64,000 bases of DNA. It comes from Clytia hemisphaerica. Its lineage: Eukaryota > Cnidaria > Hydrozoa > Leptothecata > Clytiidae. The translations under genes and the position numbers were made by a program. The stretch covers positions 1,204,634 to 1,268,633 of the forward strand of contig CACVBU010000004.1 of NCBI GenBank assembly GCA_902728285.1. The letters run 5' to 3'. Positions within the stretch are counted from its first letter, which is position 1. Every line of letters starts with the position of its first letter. Below are positions 9,809 to 21,400 of this stretch, piece after piece. The notes beneath the pieces are model-generated. The model was not told where the DNA came from, searched no databases, and worked only from the letters and a program-made list of their open reading frames with translations.

Positions 9809-10883
9809 CTACTCACTCAGTCGCCCAAGTACGAACTTCTTCACGGTGTAATTAAAGTTCTGTTTTTCTAAGCATATTTCCAACCTGCGATTATCGAATT
9901 GAGGGTTTCTTAGCTTTAAACAGTTGCACGAGACATGGTAGTGTTTGTTATCTGTGGTTTTGATCCACTTTTGACGTTGTTTTTGATAAAAATGGCCGTG
10001 TTCCCGATGACGGATACATATTTTCATGTCTAAATCATTTGGTATCAGATCAGATGCAGGTCCGTCAGCGAGGTCTCCTTTGCAACCTGCACAAACTCTG
10101 ATGTTCCCAGTTATGTCAATTAGCTCAAACATTGTAGTTGTTGTCGACACATATTTTGGTTTAGTTTTGTTTGAACCACAGCCCATTTTCACCTTAAGGG
10201 ATCCAGGTGTCGATTCCACTACTGAGTAACGCCCTTGAGATTTCTAAATGAAAGAAATTAAAGGGGTAGTCCAATGAAAAAATCGAAATTCTACTTTATG
10301 ATCTTAATCATAAGTTGAAACCTCAATCTATTTGCCAAATCATTTATGAAAGGAAAGATTTTTCATCTTTTCAAGAGAAAACAGAAGAATATTGGAAAGA
10401 CTATGGCAGCTCTTTTAAAACTTCACTTTGAAGGGTATATTGGGGATTTACTAAAAACCATGGAAGTTGTATTATTCTGATAATCCTTTAACTTACTTCA
10501 AATGGAAAAGCCTGAAGTGAATACCTTTAGTTGTACTGATATACGCAGCATAAATTTTACCTAAGTGCCCCCCACCCAATGTAAAAACATAAGTGACTTC
10601 ATTTCCAATCCAAATAATTCCAATTTAGTCCTCCTAAACTCAGTGACCCAAGTGTGGGATGAAGATTGTAAATTCTCACCTCTTCATCTGGATGAGTAAT
10701 TTCTAATACCTCAGCGAGTGTCAAGCGTTTCTTTGGAATGGTTTCCGCTGCTTTGGATTTTCTTTTCCTCGGATGGGAAGTCTGATTTGTTTTTTTACCA
10801 GCGTTTTTGTTGGCTCCGGAAGTGGCTGCTGGGGTAATTTTGGTGGTTTTTTCAATGCCACTTTGATAAATTTCTGCAGACAT
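9809..10883 (-). CDS. Two-exon gene, basic N-terminus plus Cys/His zinc-type domain (212 aa)
   Basis: Exon 1 is 10883-10680 (68 codons, MSAEIYQSG...EITHPDEE) and ends at a strong donor, GAG/GTGAGA. Exon 2 is 10243-9809 and starts after a pyrimidine-rich acceptor, TTTCATTTAG. The intron is 436 bases in phase 0, and the joined frame has no stop until TAG at 9811-9809. The N-terminal 60 residues are basic and low in complexity (NKNAGKKT, HPRKRKSK), perhaps a nuclear localisation signal. The C-terminal part has CAGCKGDL, IRHREHGHF, HYHVSCNC and a closing FVLGRLSE, a Cys/His arrangement consistent with zinc binding. I recall similar CxxC...H..C modules in invertebrate multicopy proteins, some near transposons, but cannot name the family. 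The neighbouring minus-strand gene encodes an OB-fold protein. Intact splicing and frame favour a live gene. Confidence 0.6.
10244..10679 (-). other. Predicted intron of the 9809-10883 gene
   Basis: Starts with GTGAGA (minus strand at 10679) and ends with CATTTAG (at 10244). Both sites fit the metazoan consensus. The inside is AT-rich with stops in all frames. Confidence 0.65.
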
Positions 10884-11203
10884 TTGTTATCATGTGCGGA
10901 GAGTTATGTGTGACTACACACACTGTAGGTTTTGTACATGAGACAAGAGCAGTTAAAACTCAAATTTATATCCGAAAATAGCATAAACGTGAATGTGTAT
11001 GGAAAATATCAGGAATAACAGCCAGTTACAATGAAAAACACGATACAAGATGAACTGTTACAATCTTTATATCTATCTCTCAGAGTTTAGCTCATATGCA
11101 TAATCATATGTCAGTGTCATGAGTCATAAACCCAAACATGTTAAAACACGCGCGTTTTGAAATTCAACAATCATCTGTCCAAAGCCATTTGAATCCTTTT
11201 TCT
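10884..11203. other. Probable 5' flank of the two-exon gene
   Basis: About 320 bases upstream of the start codon at 10883. No TATA-like motif is convincing, and no other ORF is visible. Confidence 0.35.
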
Positions 11204-12014
11204 TCAGGGATAATCTAACGGGACGATACACATCGAGTATTTCATTTGATAAAACAACAACATTTCCTTTAATGACAAGAGCTTAATCAATGAATATGGA
11301 GCAAAATTAGCATTTCTTTCTAATCGTTCATTGACACGTACTGAATAATTTTTCTTGTTCGCATAGGATCGACAAAAGCCTTTTACTGAATAAAAAACAT
11401 TTCGTACTTTGATAAAATCTCCATCTTCCAGGTCTTGATGCAAAGGGAATTCAACAATTTCAATTTCTGTTTTGTCAACGGTAATAGTCCCTAGTCCATT
11501 CCTCTTGAAGTAAAGTTATGGGGCTGAGGGCATGAAAAACGTATCAGGATGGAAATCTTCTACCCATCAAGGAACGTTATTGTTGTCGTCAAGTCTACCA
11601 CATGGAAGAAAAACAAGTGTACAGTTCTCAAAATTTTGAAGTGGGATAGCCAATTTTCCTTTTGGTAGTCTTTTTACCTCCTTTAAAAATAACTCCAATT
11701 TCAGTGGAAACAACTAGCCAAGGTGCGACGAAGCTCATATCTGTTGATGCATGAACTTTCATAATAGCTTCGATTGGGAGTAGCTCATTCAATCTCTTCA
11801 TTGACAATATATAGTACTCTTCGTTGCCAAAACGCTCCTCCTTTTCAAAAGAAATCATTGATTTCATCATGGTAGAGTCTACACCACTCAAATTTATTTG
11901 TCTATAATGAGGATTTGCAAAGCTTATTTTCGTTGTATTTAAATCCTTCATTTTCTTGAACAGACAACTCTTTGTGTATGATACGTATCTGGTAAAAAGA
12001 TTCTTGTAATCCAT
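11204..12014 (-). pseudogene. OB-fold protein related to 4165-5234, frameshifted or multi-exon
   Basis: Translation from ATG at 12014 gives MDYKNLFTRYVSYTKSC and continues to a K-rich stretch near 11670. A one-base slip there continues as KLAIPLQNFENCTLVFLPCG to a stop near 11556. A second block (about 11515-11204) reads LYFKRNGLGTITVDKTEIEI, then VEFPLHQDLEDGDFIKVRNV and NYSVRVNE. EIVEFP..L..G..IKVRN here parallels EIIEFPRLAPGQIVNIRA in the 4165-5234 locus, so both probably encode the same OB-fold type. The likely role, by analogy with RPA-like proteins, is single-stranded nucleic-acid binding. Shifts between blocks could be introns or decay; I found no clean splice pair. Confidence 0.4.
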
Positions 12015-12611
12015 TATAATAATATGAAATTCCAACCACAAACTCAACACAAAAATTACTCTGCTGCACAATTTTTTAAATTCACATTTTCTGAAAATTC
12101 ACGTTTTCTGAAGACGATTAAAAGTGCTGAGCTATGCAAAAATAGGTTATACGGCATTACGTCCAATGAAAAGGCGCTAATCTTAACATTACGTATGGTG
12201 AAAAATGTTGACTATTTTTCAGAACGAAATTAATTTCGCACAATACTTCCACAGAAGGATCGCCGTGTAAGCCAAAAATTTAAACAAAATAAGAAAAAGA
12301 TAATCCCGGGAGAAGTTGAGAAAATAAAAAAGAAATGCTTAATGCATAAAGAATCATAATAGAACAAAAAAGATTCTTGAAAACAAGCCGAATAAAATAT
12401 TTAATTACTTTAGTCATAATGACTAATGTGTCAAATGATACACGAAAGTTCACCATATTTAAGATGTAAACAAAAAAAGAGCGGATGATCAATAAGGAAA
12501 GTTGAAGTCAGGAAAAACGTCCGTCAAATCATCTTCATGTAAAATGCATTCGAGTTCAGTTTTTTAATTCTAACCATACCATTTCTTGTGGCCACATTTT
12601 GAATCAAACTA
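12015..12611. other. No gene seen
   Basis: AT-rich spacer with short ORFs only on both strands. Nothing is recognised. Confidence 0.4.
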
Positions 12612-13617
12612 CAATCTCCCTCGAAATATATTGAGATTTTAGTGTATTTTAACGTTTTTCAGAATTTAAAGTTCGGGCGAGAATTGCTATTTTAGCACTT
12701 CCACTTTCTTCCATTGAATATTTCGATTTTAGAGGGGTATGGTGGCTTCTAGGCTATATTCCAAGCCTCATTCGAGCAAATTTGAGCTTTTAAATCCTGA
12801 GATCCTAATGTCCTAAGTCTTAAGTCTCATGTTAAAACTCAGAGTTAAAACTCTACTTTCCAACTGTAGTTTAAGGCGCTTAAAAATCAATTGTGGTGTT
12901 CAAAATTACACCGGGAACTCCCCTTTGTCTCAAATATTTCTTGAAGGATTGTCTGAAAAACTGAAAAATGCTGATTTCTGCTCTGCAGGGGATCCAAAAT
13001 TACCTGAAAACCTCTAAAATTCGTCTTACAGCATGTTTCGGACCATTTTGAAGGGATTGCTCCTGGCCAAAATCACTTTTTTATGAAATATTTAATATTT
13101 TGCAAAGTTCCAATTTACGAAAAGTCAAAAACGTGAAAATTTCAGGAAAGTTTGACTTTTTTTCGAGTTTTAGCCCCTAAAATTGAAGAAAGGGGATTTT
13201 TGAGCCAGAAAAATTGCTTTAAACTTGGAATAAGAACCCCCGCTGAGCAGAATTCGGCATTTTTCAGTTTCTCAGACAATCTCCCTCGAAATATATTGAG
13301 ATTTTAGTGTATTTTAACGTTTTTCAGAATTTAAAGTTCGGGCGAGAATTGCTATTTTAGCACTTCCACTTTCTTCCATTGAATATTTCGATTTTAGAGG
13401 GGTATGGTGGCTTCTAGGCTATATTCCAAGCCTCATTCGAGCAAATTTGAGCTTTTAAATCCTGAGATCCTAATGTCCTAAGTCTTAAGTCTCATGTTAA
13501 AACTCAGAGTTAAAACTCTACTTTCCAACTGTAGTTTAAGGCGCTTAAAAATCAATTGTGGTGTTCAAAATTACACCGGGAACTCCCCTTTGTCTCAAAT
13601 ATTTCTTGAAGGATTGT
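12612..13617. repeat. Satellite array, ~665-bp unit, 1.5 copies
   Basis: The start CAATCTCCCTCGAAAT at 12612 recurs at 13277, giving a 665-base period. The same unit forms the larger array at 53693-56008. The unit carries the anchors CTGAAAAACTGAAAAATGCTG and GCCCCTAAAATTGAAG. The array ends inside LINE ORF1 sequence at about 13617. Confidence 0.9.
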
Positions 13618-14296
13618 AGCACTTTTTAGCATCCTACATCGTCCACGAATTTTCTTACTCCTAGGACATAAAGTTTCATTTATGTAAATGTTCTCTGGGA
13701 GTTTAGATTTATTTTTGAGGATTTTTGCAACCATTTTCCTGTTAGAGATCTTGACTATAACATTCTTCCGTCTACCATACCTATGGCATGCCTGAATGTC
13801 TTGATCAGCATTGACATTGACATTGATTTCTTACAAGATCTCGCAGACCTTACCTTCAAGCCCATCGTCCTGGATCTCATCACTCACCCCAGAAATGTCC
13901 AAGCATTCCCTCTTGCTATATTGTTCAGCTTTTAAAATATCCAATTCAAGTTCCAACTCTTCCCTGTAGTAAACTAGAAACGTTTTCAGCTACAGCAGCA
14001 ACAGCCTTGGATTCATTGACAAATTTCTCAAAATTTTCAATTTTTGTGTTCAAAGCTTTTAACTGTTCTTGTATGGATTGCTGTTGTAGTACAATTTTTA
14101 TCAACGAGTCTTTATTCAGCTTTGAAAGTTCCTGTTCTGTGTAAACATGAGCAACTTGATTTACTGCCATAATAATCAAAAACAAAAACAAATCCAAGTA
14201 TGTAAATTCAACAAAAATCAGAGTCAAAATTCGAATTCCATCAAGGTCTGGATTTCGTCTTGTGAGTTCCTGGTTAAGTATATTCATTCTCTCCAA
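13618..14296 (-). pseudogene. LINE ORF1-like protein, copy A
   Basis: Minus-strand coding begins with a coiled-coil (KDSLIKIVLQQQSIQEQLK, ALNTKIENFEKFVNES), then a region matching LINE ORF1 RNA-binding domains: QYSKRECLDISGV, DDGLEGKVCEIL, QACHRYGRRKN, then YINETLCPRSKKI. ORF1 proteins bind the LINE transcript and act as chaperones during retrotransposition. Breaks are a frameshift near 13950 (two bases shorter than copy C) and an in-frame TAA after CEIL, shared with copy C. The C-terminus runs into the satellite at 13617. It lies 3' of an RT fragment, so it probably belongs to a second LINE inserted in the same direction. Confidence 0.65.
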
Positions 14297-15409
14297 ATTT
14301 GATGATGTACCTCATCTTTGTTTTGGTTTTTCTTTGCATCTCAGTTTCTTTCTGGAGGAGTTCTTTGATTGAAGTTTTGGTTGCCTTCTTTACTTCTGAT
14401 TTTGATGACATTCCTTCTACGTTTTAGATCATACCCAATCTCTTCAGTCATTTTGGTTGTACCAATTTTTTTGTGTGTGTTTCTTCCATTTGACTTTGAA
14501 GGATCCTTTTGCCAAGCCTATCAGTCCCGTTGATTAGCTTGTGTATGATCCTGATCCTTTTGTATAGAATTGTGAATTCCATTGGCCATATGCAAGTCTC
14601 CCCAGCTCGCTGTTGTCCGTGGTAAGCTGCAGATGGCTTAGACATTGGTAGCATGTATCGATTCGAGTTTCTGGGATTGTTCTTTAGTCAGTCCTGGCCA
14701 CAGCTCTACATCACCAAATATTGTGTTGATGCCGGGTTCTTTGTAAAGGAACAATTTTGTTCCTATTTCCATTGTCGCTGTCGTTTGACCATATCTGGTG
14801 ATGGCTCCCGTTATCTTTTTGAATTACTCTTCGATATATATTGTAGATGTCTTGTGAAGTCTCTCTTGCAATTAAACCAATTACCAAGATATTTGTACTT
14901 GTATCACCCAGTTATAATTCCTTCCTTTAATTGATAGTTCATCTCTTTTGAAGTCTTTTTCTTGCTGATGTGCATGATCTTTGTCTTTGATGTTGAAAAC
15001 GTAAATCGTTTTATTTCTTCCATCTTCTTTAGTGATACTCAAGTGTTGAGTACCACGCTTTCTGAGCCTATTCTAGTTGTCCAGATATCGTCAACATGTG
15101 CGAGACCAGCTATTTGTAGGTTTGTTGATATTGTGGTCGATATTGCTGGCCTACTTCATTTATCTCCATGGTTGATGCACAGCAGAGTTGAGGGCCAAGC
15201 ACAGTGCCTTGTTTAACTATTTCTCCCATTGTGATGCTTCGTGATGTTCCGGCCGGTGTCTCTATGATGATATTGGATTGTTTGTTGAGATTGAATATCT
15301 CACTCAATTCTCTCTCTCTGACTCCAGATTCGTGCAGGTCTACGAGAGAGACTTTCAACCATAGTTTATCAAAGCATTTGTATGCATCAGCAAAGATGAT
15401 GTACACGTC
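14297..15409 (-). pseudogene. LINE reverse transcriptase, 3' half, copy A
   Basis: Starting at the junction with the Pao LTR (15409), the minus strand reads FADAYKCFDKLWLK (RT motif A) and then KQGTVLGPQLC (motif B). The frame then continues to HVDDIWTT, the DD catalytic motif, at about 15090. Beyond it come KTKIMHIS and KYKYLGNWF, the usual post-palm segment, and WPMEFTILYKRIRIIHKL with GTDRLGKRIL near 14560-14500. Several in-frame stops are present, so it is dead. The 5' half is absent here because this copy was duplicated from the locus at 24495-26511, where the Pao insertion splits the ORF. Confidence 0.75.
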
Positions 15410-16366
15410 TGTAGGGTGAACTGCACCCTAATCTATATATTAATACGCATGAACGTGTGTGTTTACAACGTTCTGTAAAAAGTGTTCGAAATTCTAACAA
15501 AACTCTACAAAGCCTCTTCCTCACGGCGTTGAACCATCGTCTTTTAGCACCCCATGCAGTTTTCCTACCACTAGACTAACTTTGAGACGCCAGTATACTA
15601 TTTTCTTTACAGCAACATTGGAGCTGGATGGGTTAAAATCAACCTTCTTCACAAATATAATTTTTGCTTTTGAAGATTCCTTATTCAGATGCTCTTTAAA
15701 ACTTTCTGTTTACTATAGCGGCTCCCTATCACTTTCAAAACTTTTCAAGGTCTTTCAAAGTCACTCTCGAATGTCCAGCCGCGATGGCTAGCCACGATGG
15801 CTAAGATATCATCGCTAGATATTATATCATTTTTTTACAATTTCAATTCATCTCATCATTCAATTTTGACACTCACACAAGAAGGATGTATTTGGAAGAT
15901 GTTGAGATGCATGTTTCGACAGAAATTTCAAGTTTAATATTTCAAGTTCTATCTTTCAAATTCAATCATTTCTATGTACTAGAGGTTCACTTGCCTTCAA
16001 GTTTGGCATATGGCTATCCGGTACGTTTGCTTCTTTATGTTTGCTTCTTTGCCTTTTGTGCTTTTCTTGTTTGCCTTTTGTGCCTTTCTTGTTTGCTTTT
16101 TGTGCCTCCTTTTCATTAATATTTAGGTTGGGCCCGGTTTAGATCTGGACATTAGGCGAGGTCATTTTAGGCATGTTTTTTGTTAGTCAAATTTAAGTTC
16201 GTTTAATGCATTCAATTATTGTCAATATTCACTCAATTAGTCATATATTCAATTATTCAAAAACATCAATTACTTTTGTCAATTTTCTAACATCAATTTC
16301 TCTAGTTTATTTTCTAATTGTAATTTTTCGGTTTGAACATTATCAACATTATCAAATTCCCCAACA
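15410..16366 (+). mobile_element. Left LTR of Pao copy A, containing a Helitron remnant
   Basis: The LTR starts TGTAGGGTGAACTGCACCC and ends CCCCAACA, matching copy C. Between 15432 and about 15803 it carries the 5' part of the same Helitron found in copy C's left LTR, with the Helitron 3' end deleted. After that come CATCGCTAGATATTATATC and the AT-rich U5-like tail. Confidence 0.8.
15432..15803 (+). mobile_element. Helitron remnant in LTR A
   Basis: It begins A/TCTATATATTAATACGC and shares sequence with 26534-26850 and 27020-27385. It stops at GATGGCTAAG without the 3' hairpin and CTAG end that copy C keeps. No protein is encoded; it is a non-autonomous remnant. Confidence 0.7.
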
Positions 16367-16592
16367 TTCAAACGGAGTCCTACGTCATTCAAGGGGAACC
16401 TGCCCGTTCAATTTCAAACACACGGAATCGTTCATCAATTCAAACGAATATCCGTCTTATCAATCAGTGATCCATTCTGTAAATTTGGTGATCCACTCAA
16501 CAACGTCCACTCAACAGGAGACCTACCAATATGGAATCCACTCAACAGGACACACCCAATAATTCACATGACGGCGGGGATTTAACTTGGCA

Positions 16593-18445
16593 ATGAACCT
16601 AAGACTACTCGAACGTATAGACTACACTGAACCAAAGGAGAAACGAGACGTTCGACCGAAAACCAGTAAAACCACATCCAAATATACACCCAAAGACACA
16701 TCCAAGGTCACGCCCGAAGTCACACCCAAAGATGACGACACAATCGAGGCCATGCCCAAGGATAACACGCCCGAGGTACTGAAACCGATACCTAAAGATA
16801 CCACTCAACTCGAAATCGATATTATGGTTGCAATCGAGGATATTGATGACTTGATTGAGGAGAATGCATCCTTTGATTACGTCACTACCTCGAAACTCGA
16901 GCAACATCGAACCAATCTTCGACGATTACGAAATATCCTCATGAGAAATTATCCACAGTCTGACCTGCTTTTCGAGATCAAAGTCATCTTGGACGTAAAA
17001 ATCAAGTCCTATATCAACAACAACTCCAAAGAACAACAACATGAACAACAACACCAAAGACAAAATGAAGCAAGAAGAAATCCAACGAAAACAAAGGTCA
17101 ATCGAGTTCCTCGTCACCAACATTAATCGAGATCTGAAGGAACTTACAGAACAATTTTCCAAGAATACAGAAACTGCAACTGACGAGGATATATCGAAGT
17201 GGAAAAAGGAGGTACCCCATCTTTCATCAAAGGTCGACAAGGTTGCAGGCAACATCAAAACCCTCATACAATGACGTAGCAATGATGCATCCTACGAGAC
17301 AACACTCAAGAACATCAGCGAACAATTCGAAACGCTATTCGATCTCAAGAAGAGTTTCATCTCAGACATCAATGATGAGCTTGCAGCCAGAGATATCGAA
17401 AAGAGTCGCGGCTGCAATCGTTCTCGACTAAACATCAAAATCGAAAAGTTCTCCGGATACGACAGTAACATCGATATCTTTACCTTTCGTACTAACTTTG
17501 AAAAACTCCGTCTGCAGATAACACCAAAGAGATTATTACCTGAGCTGTTATAGAACAACTTCCTCACAGACCACGCACTCAACTTAGTTCGCAATCTTGA
17601 TGACATCGACATAATATGGGAGAGATTGAAAGGTGTTTATGGTAACCCAAAGATGATGCTATCCAAGAGGCTTCTTCAACTTCAAACATTGGACGTCAGC
17701 AAATCAACGAAACCTGAAAAAGCTATCGACAGTCTTACCAAAGTCATCAACGTGCTTCAAGATCTGATGAGATTAGCACAAGAACACAACATTGAAGAGT
17801 ACCTATACTATGGTGAAGGACTCAACACCATCTACCAGCTGGTCGGTGATGTACAAACAACGAAATTCCTAGACACCATCTGAACCGACGACCTCAAGCA
17901 ACAAGAAATCTGATCAAAACTCATATCCTACCTGGACCATCAGAAGAGGATCCATCAACAAAGACTTTTGATCCAAGGACCAACACCTGATCCAACCAAG
18001 AGAGATCCTCCAAGGAAAGACTCACCACCATTCAGACGAGGTACATCATCGTACCACACTGATGGTCAACAGAATCGTCGTCCACCTTCAACTCAACTGC
18101 TTCATTTGTCAAGCCACAAATCATGTTGCAACCAATGGACCGCAAGGAAGTAAGATCGTCCAATACTTCGCATGTCCAGTATTCGTCAACATGACTCCTG
18201 TCGAACGTTTCGATGCACTCAAATCCAAAGGACTCTGTTTCCAATGCTTGTATCCTGGAGCCAAGTACGACCAAGGGAAACATAAGGAGGGACGTTGCCA
18301 AAAGATCTTCTGCTGCAAAAAGACTCTCCATGACAAGTTTACTCACAAGAAACACTGGTTTGTGACGAACATAAATTTACCCAGGAGAACAAAGATCTGT
18401 TTGACTTCTGCAAATCAAGATGCATCAGCAAGATCCAACAACTAG
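16593..18445 (+). pseudogene. Pao copy A Gag with CCHC-type knuckle region
   Basis: Gag starts MNLRLLERIDYTEPKEKRD, has a KT/KD-rich low-complexity stretch, then a helical region (LEQHRTNLRRLRNILM). After a frameshift in 17041-17126 it continues through ISKWKKEVPHLSSKVDK. The capsid-like core holds KIEKFSGYDSNIDIFTF and IIWERLKGVYGNPKMML, typical of BEL/Pao Gag. The Cys/His region CFICQATNHVATNG ... LCFQCLYPGAKYDQGKH follows at about 18090-18270. Stops include TGA at 17272-17274 and TAG at 17551-17553; both are also in copy C, so they predate the duplication. More lesions lie near 17880 and 18100. Confidence 0.8.
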
Positions 18446-21400
18446 AAGCGTTCACAAGAGACACACGTCTCACCTATCACTTCACCCCACACGAACCAGA
18501 GCCCAATGATTATCAAGCTATCTACGTGTTGCAAACGATTGAAGTTGACCAACAGCAATTTACTTTGTTCTACGACAATGGATGCAAGAATTCTTTCATC
18601 AAATTCGATGCAACCAAACGACTGGGTAGCAATCGAGCCAAACAGATAATTTCAAGACCAATTCCAGTTGGTGGCGTTGGAACAACAACATAATCACAAC
18701 ACAATCAACACGTGGAATCTATACCTTCTTGTTACCACTGGCAACCAACAATGATGCAGAGATGACTGGGGTTTGTCTCGACACACTCACTGCGACCTTT
18801 CCCTTCTATTCATTGCACGGAAAAGTGGAGAACGACATTCAGCACAGTTAGGAGGACTCTGGCCACGACATCAATCATCTTCCAAGACTGCCACCAATGG
18901 TTGGAGGAGACGTCGACGTTATGATAGGTAAACGTTATCTTCGTTTCTTTTCCAAATTCATCCATCAGTTACCTTCTGGCTTGACCATCTACAAATCACA
19001 ACTCAGGAACGTCGATAAATCTTATGGGGTGATCGGTGGTCCCCATGAGGTATTCACAACCATCGAAAATCATCATCACTTAACTTCGTCACAGTTTGTA
19101 GCAAGTCAACTGGAAGCAGCAAAGATCGGTTTTTATATTGATCCAGACATTCGATTACTTGGATCAGCTACCTTCAGTGAAGCTCACCATGACTTGTATT
19201 TCACTAACAACCCTAGGGATTCATTTCAATTAAACATTTTTTTACGATCGATTTTTCAACATAAAAATCAAAGCATTTGTCATTTTCCATTTGATAGCTG
19301 ACGATTCGTAAAAGATGAAACTTGAAGTTCTATAATTCAATTTTTTTTTTTTACCAAATCAACAATGACGAATCCGAACCATCAACTTCATACATCATCA
19401 ATCTTCATGAGAAGTTCGAATCAGTTGGTACAGACGTTAACTATCGCTGTGTCAATTGTCGAAAGTGTTCAACCTGTAAAAACCATTCTTCAGAAGATTC
19501 CATTAGCATCCAAGACGAGGTCGAGCAAGACTTGATTAATCGCTCCATCACCATCGACTCATCCAATTGTTCCAATATGTCAAGAATTTGCCCACTGACA
19601 TCCAAAAGCATCTATCAGAATCTCAGATAAAGAATTTCATACCATGGAGGGCTGTATGGAAAGGCTCTTCTATATCGACACCATGCAGAATTGTCTTTGA
19701 CGCTTCCATGCCGACATCGACTGGATTTCACTCAATGACGTTCGAGCAAAAGGAAGGAACTCAATGAACAAGCTACTCGAAATTTTTCTGAGGTGGAGAG
19801 GACATCGCATCGCATTTCATACTGACGTACAAAAGATGTACATTCCGTTAAGCTTAGAGAATCAGACTGGCGCCTTCAACGTTACCTATGGCAAGAACAC
19901 CTTGATCCAAGTCTACCACCAGAGGAGAAGGTCATCATGACACTAATATATGGTGTCAAATCATCCGGAAATCATGCCGAAACAGCACTTCAAGAAACCA
20001 TCAAAATACATCACAAAGACGAACCAGAGGTCGCTAGAGTCATCAATGAGGACGTTTACGTCGATGATTGCCTTGGGGGTGATCAAATCAGTACCATCAA
20101 ACTTCTATGTCAATCAATCGATCAAATTCTATCGTATGGTGGATTCACATTGAAATGATTCACAATATCTGGAGAAGAACCGAAAGACTCTCTAACAGCT
20201 GATGGCACCACAATCTCAGTCGCTGGAATGAAGTGGCATCTAAAGAATGACCTCATATCCTTCGACATCAACCTTGACTTTCGACATGACAGGACTACTT
20301 ACTCCTATCACAGCGACATTCAAGCTGGACATTCACGATCTCGTTCAACGCATGGGATGACGAGTTATCAGCCAAACTTTGTGACATATGGATCAATCAT
20401 TTCGACCTCGTGGAGGAGATCAAGACGATCACATATCAACGAGCCATTGTTCCACAAGATGCAACATCACTGAAGATCGACACCCTCGACTTTGCTGATG
20501 CCAGTCCATCAATGATCTTTTCAGCAATCTACGTTCGATTCCCAGTACCAGATGGATATTCTTGTCAACTCATCTTTGCTCGATCAAAGTTACTAAACGA
20601 TACAACACAACCAAGAGGAGAGCTGGCAGCTGCAGTTCTCAATGCCCACACAGGAGAGGTTGTTCGAAAAGCCTTCAAGCAAGATCACATTGCACACAAG
20701 TTCACTGACAATCAAATTACACTCCATTGAATTTGCAACGAAAGTCGACCAATTAAGCAAAGGGTTCGGAATCGAGTTGAAGAAATCCTACGCTTCACCA
20801 ACAAGGACAGCTGAAAGTACATCAAATCAACAGACATGATAGATGACCTTGGTACAAGACGTAACACATCACTGGATCTCATCAAACCAGATTCACCTTG
20901 GTACAACGGATATGCATGGATGAGGAAACCATCATCAATGTTCCCCTCACTTTCACCAGAAGACATATCACTGGATCAATCTGAACTCCAACAAGCATCC
21001 AAAGAAGTACGTGCTGCTCAAGTGTATCGCATCTCATCCGATCAAGACCAGCTTCAGAGGAGGTACGTATTTTCCTCCTATGTTATTGATCCAAACAAGC
21101 ACATATTCAGTACAGTCGTTCGTATTATGGCGCTAGTCTTCAAATTCATCAATATCACTTCGATCCAAAAAGGAAACAATCTATATCTTCTCGTACACGA
21201 TCAAAATGTACAAACACTTCACAAAAAGCTTTAGTTATTTCAGATTCATTGCTTCGACGAGCAAAGCAATACTTCTACAGGAAAGGAACGTTAGAAGTCA
21301 AAGAGTTCGTATCATTATCAAAGTATTCAAATGCTTCAATCGAAAAGGATGGAATTCTCACATACTCAGGACGAATTCTACCAACTGATTCTGTTACCAT

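Noticed and set aside
15582-15791. ORF repeated at 15582, 26684 and 27166
   Set aside because: Repeated because it lies in the Helitron; no domain and no expected coding role.
16605-16907. Minus-strand ORFs antisense to Pao Gag
   Set aside because: Shadow frames of the KT/KD repeat in Gag; same in copy C.
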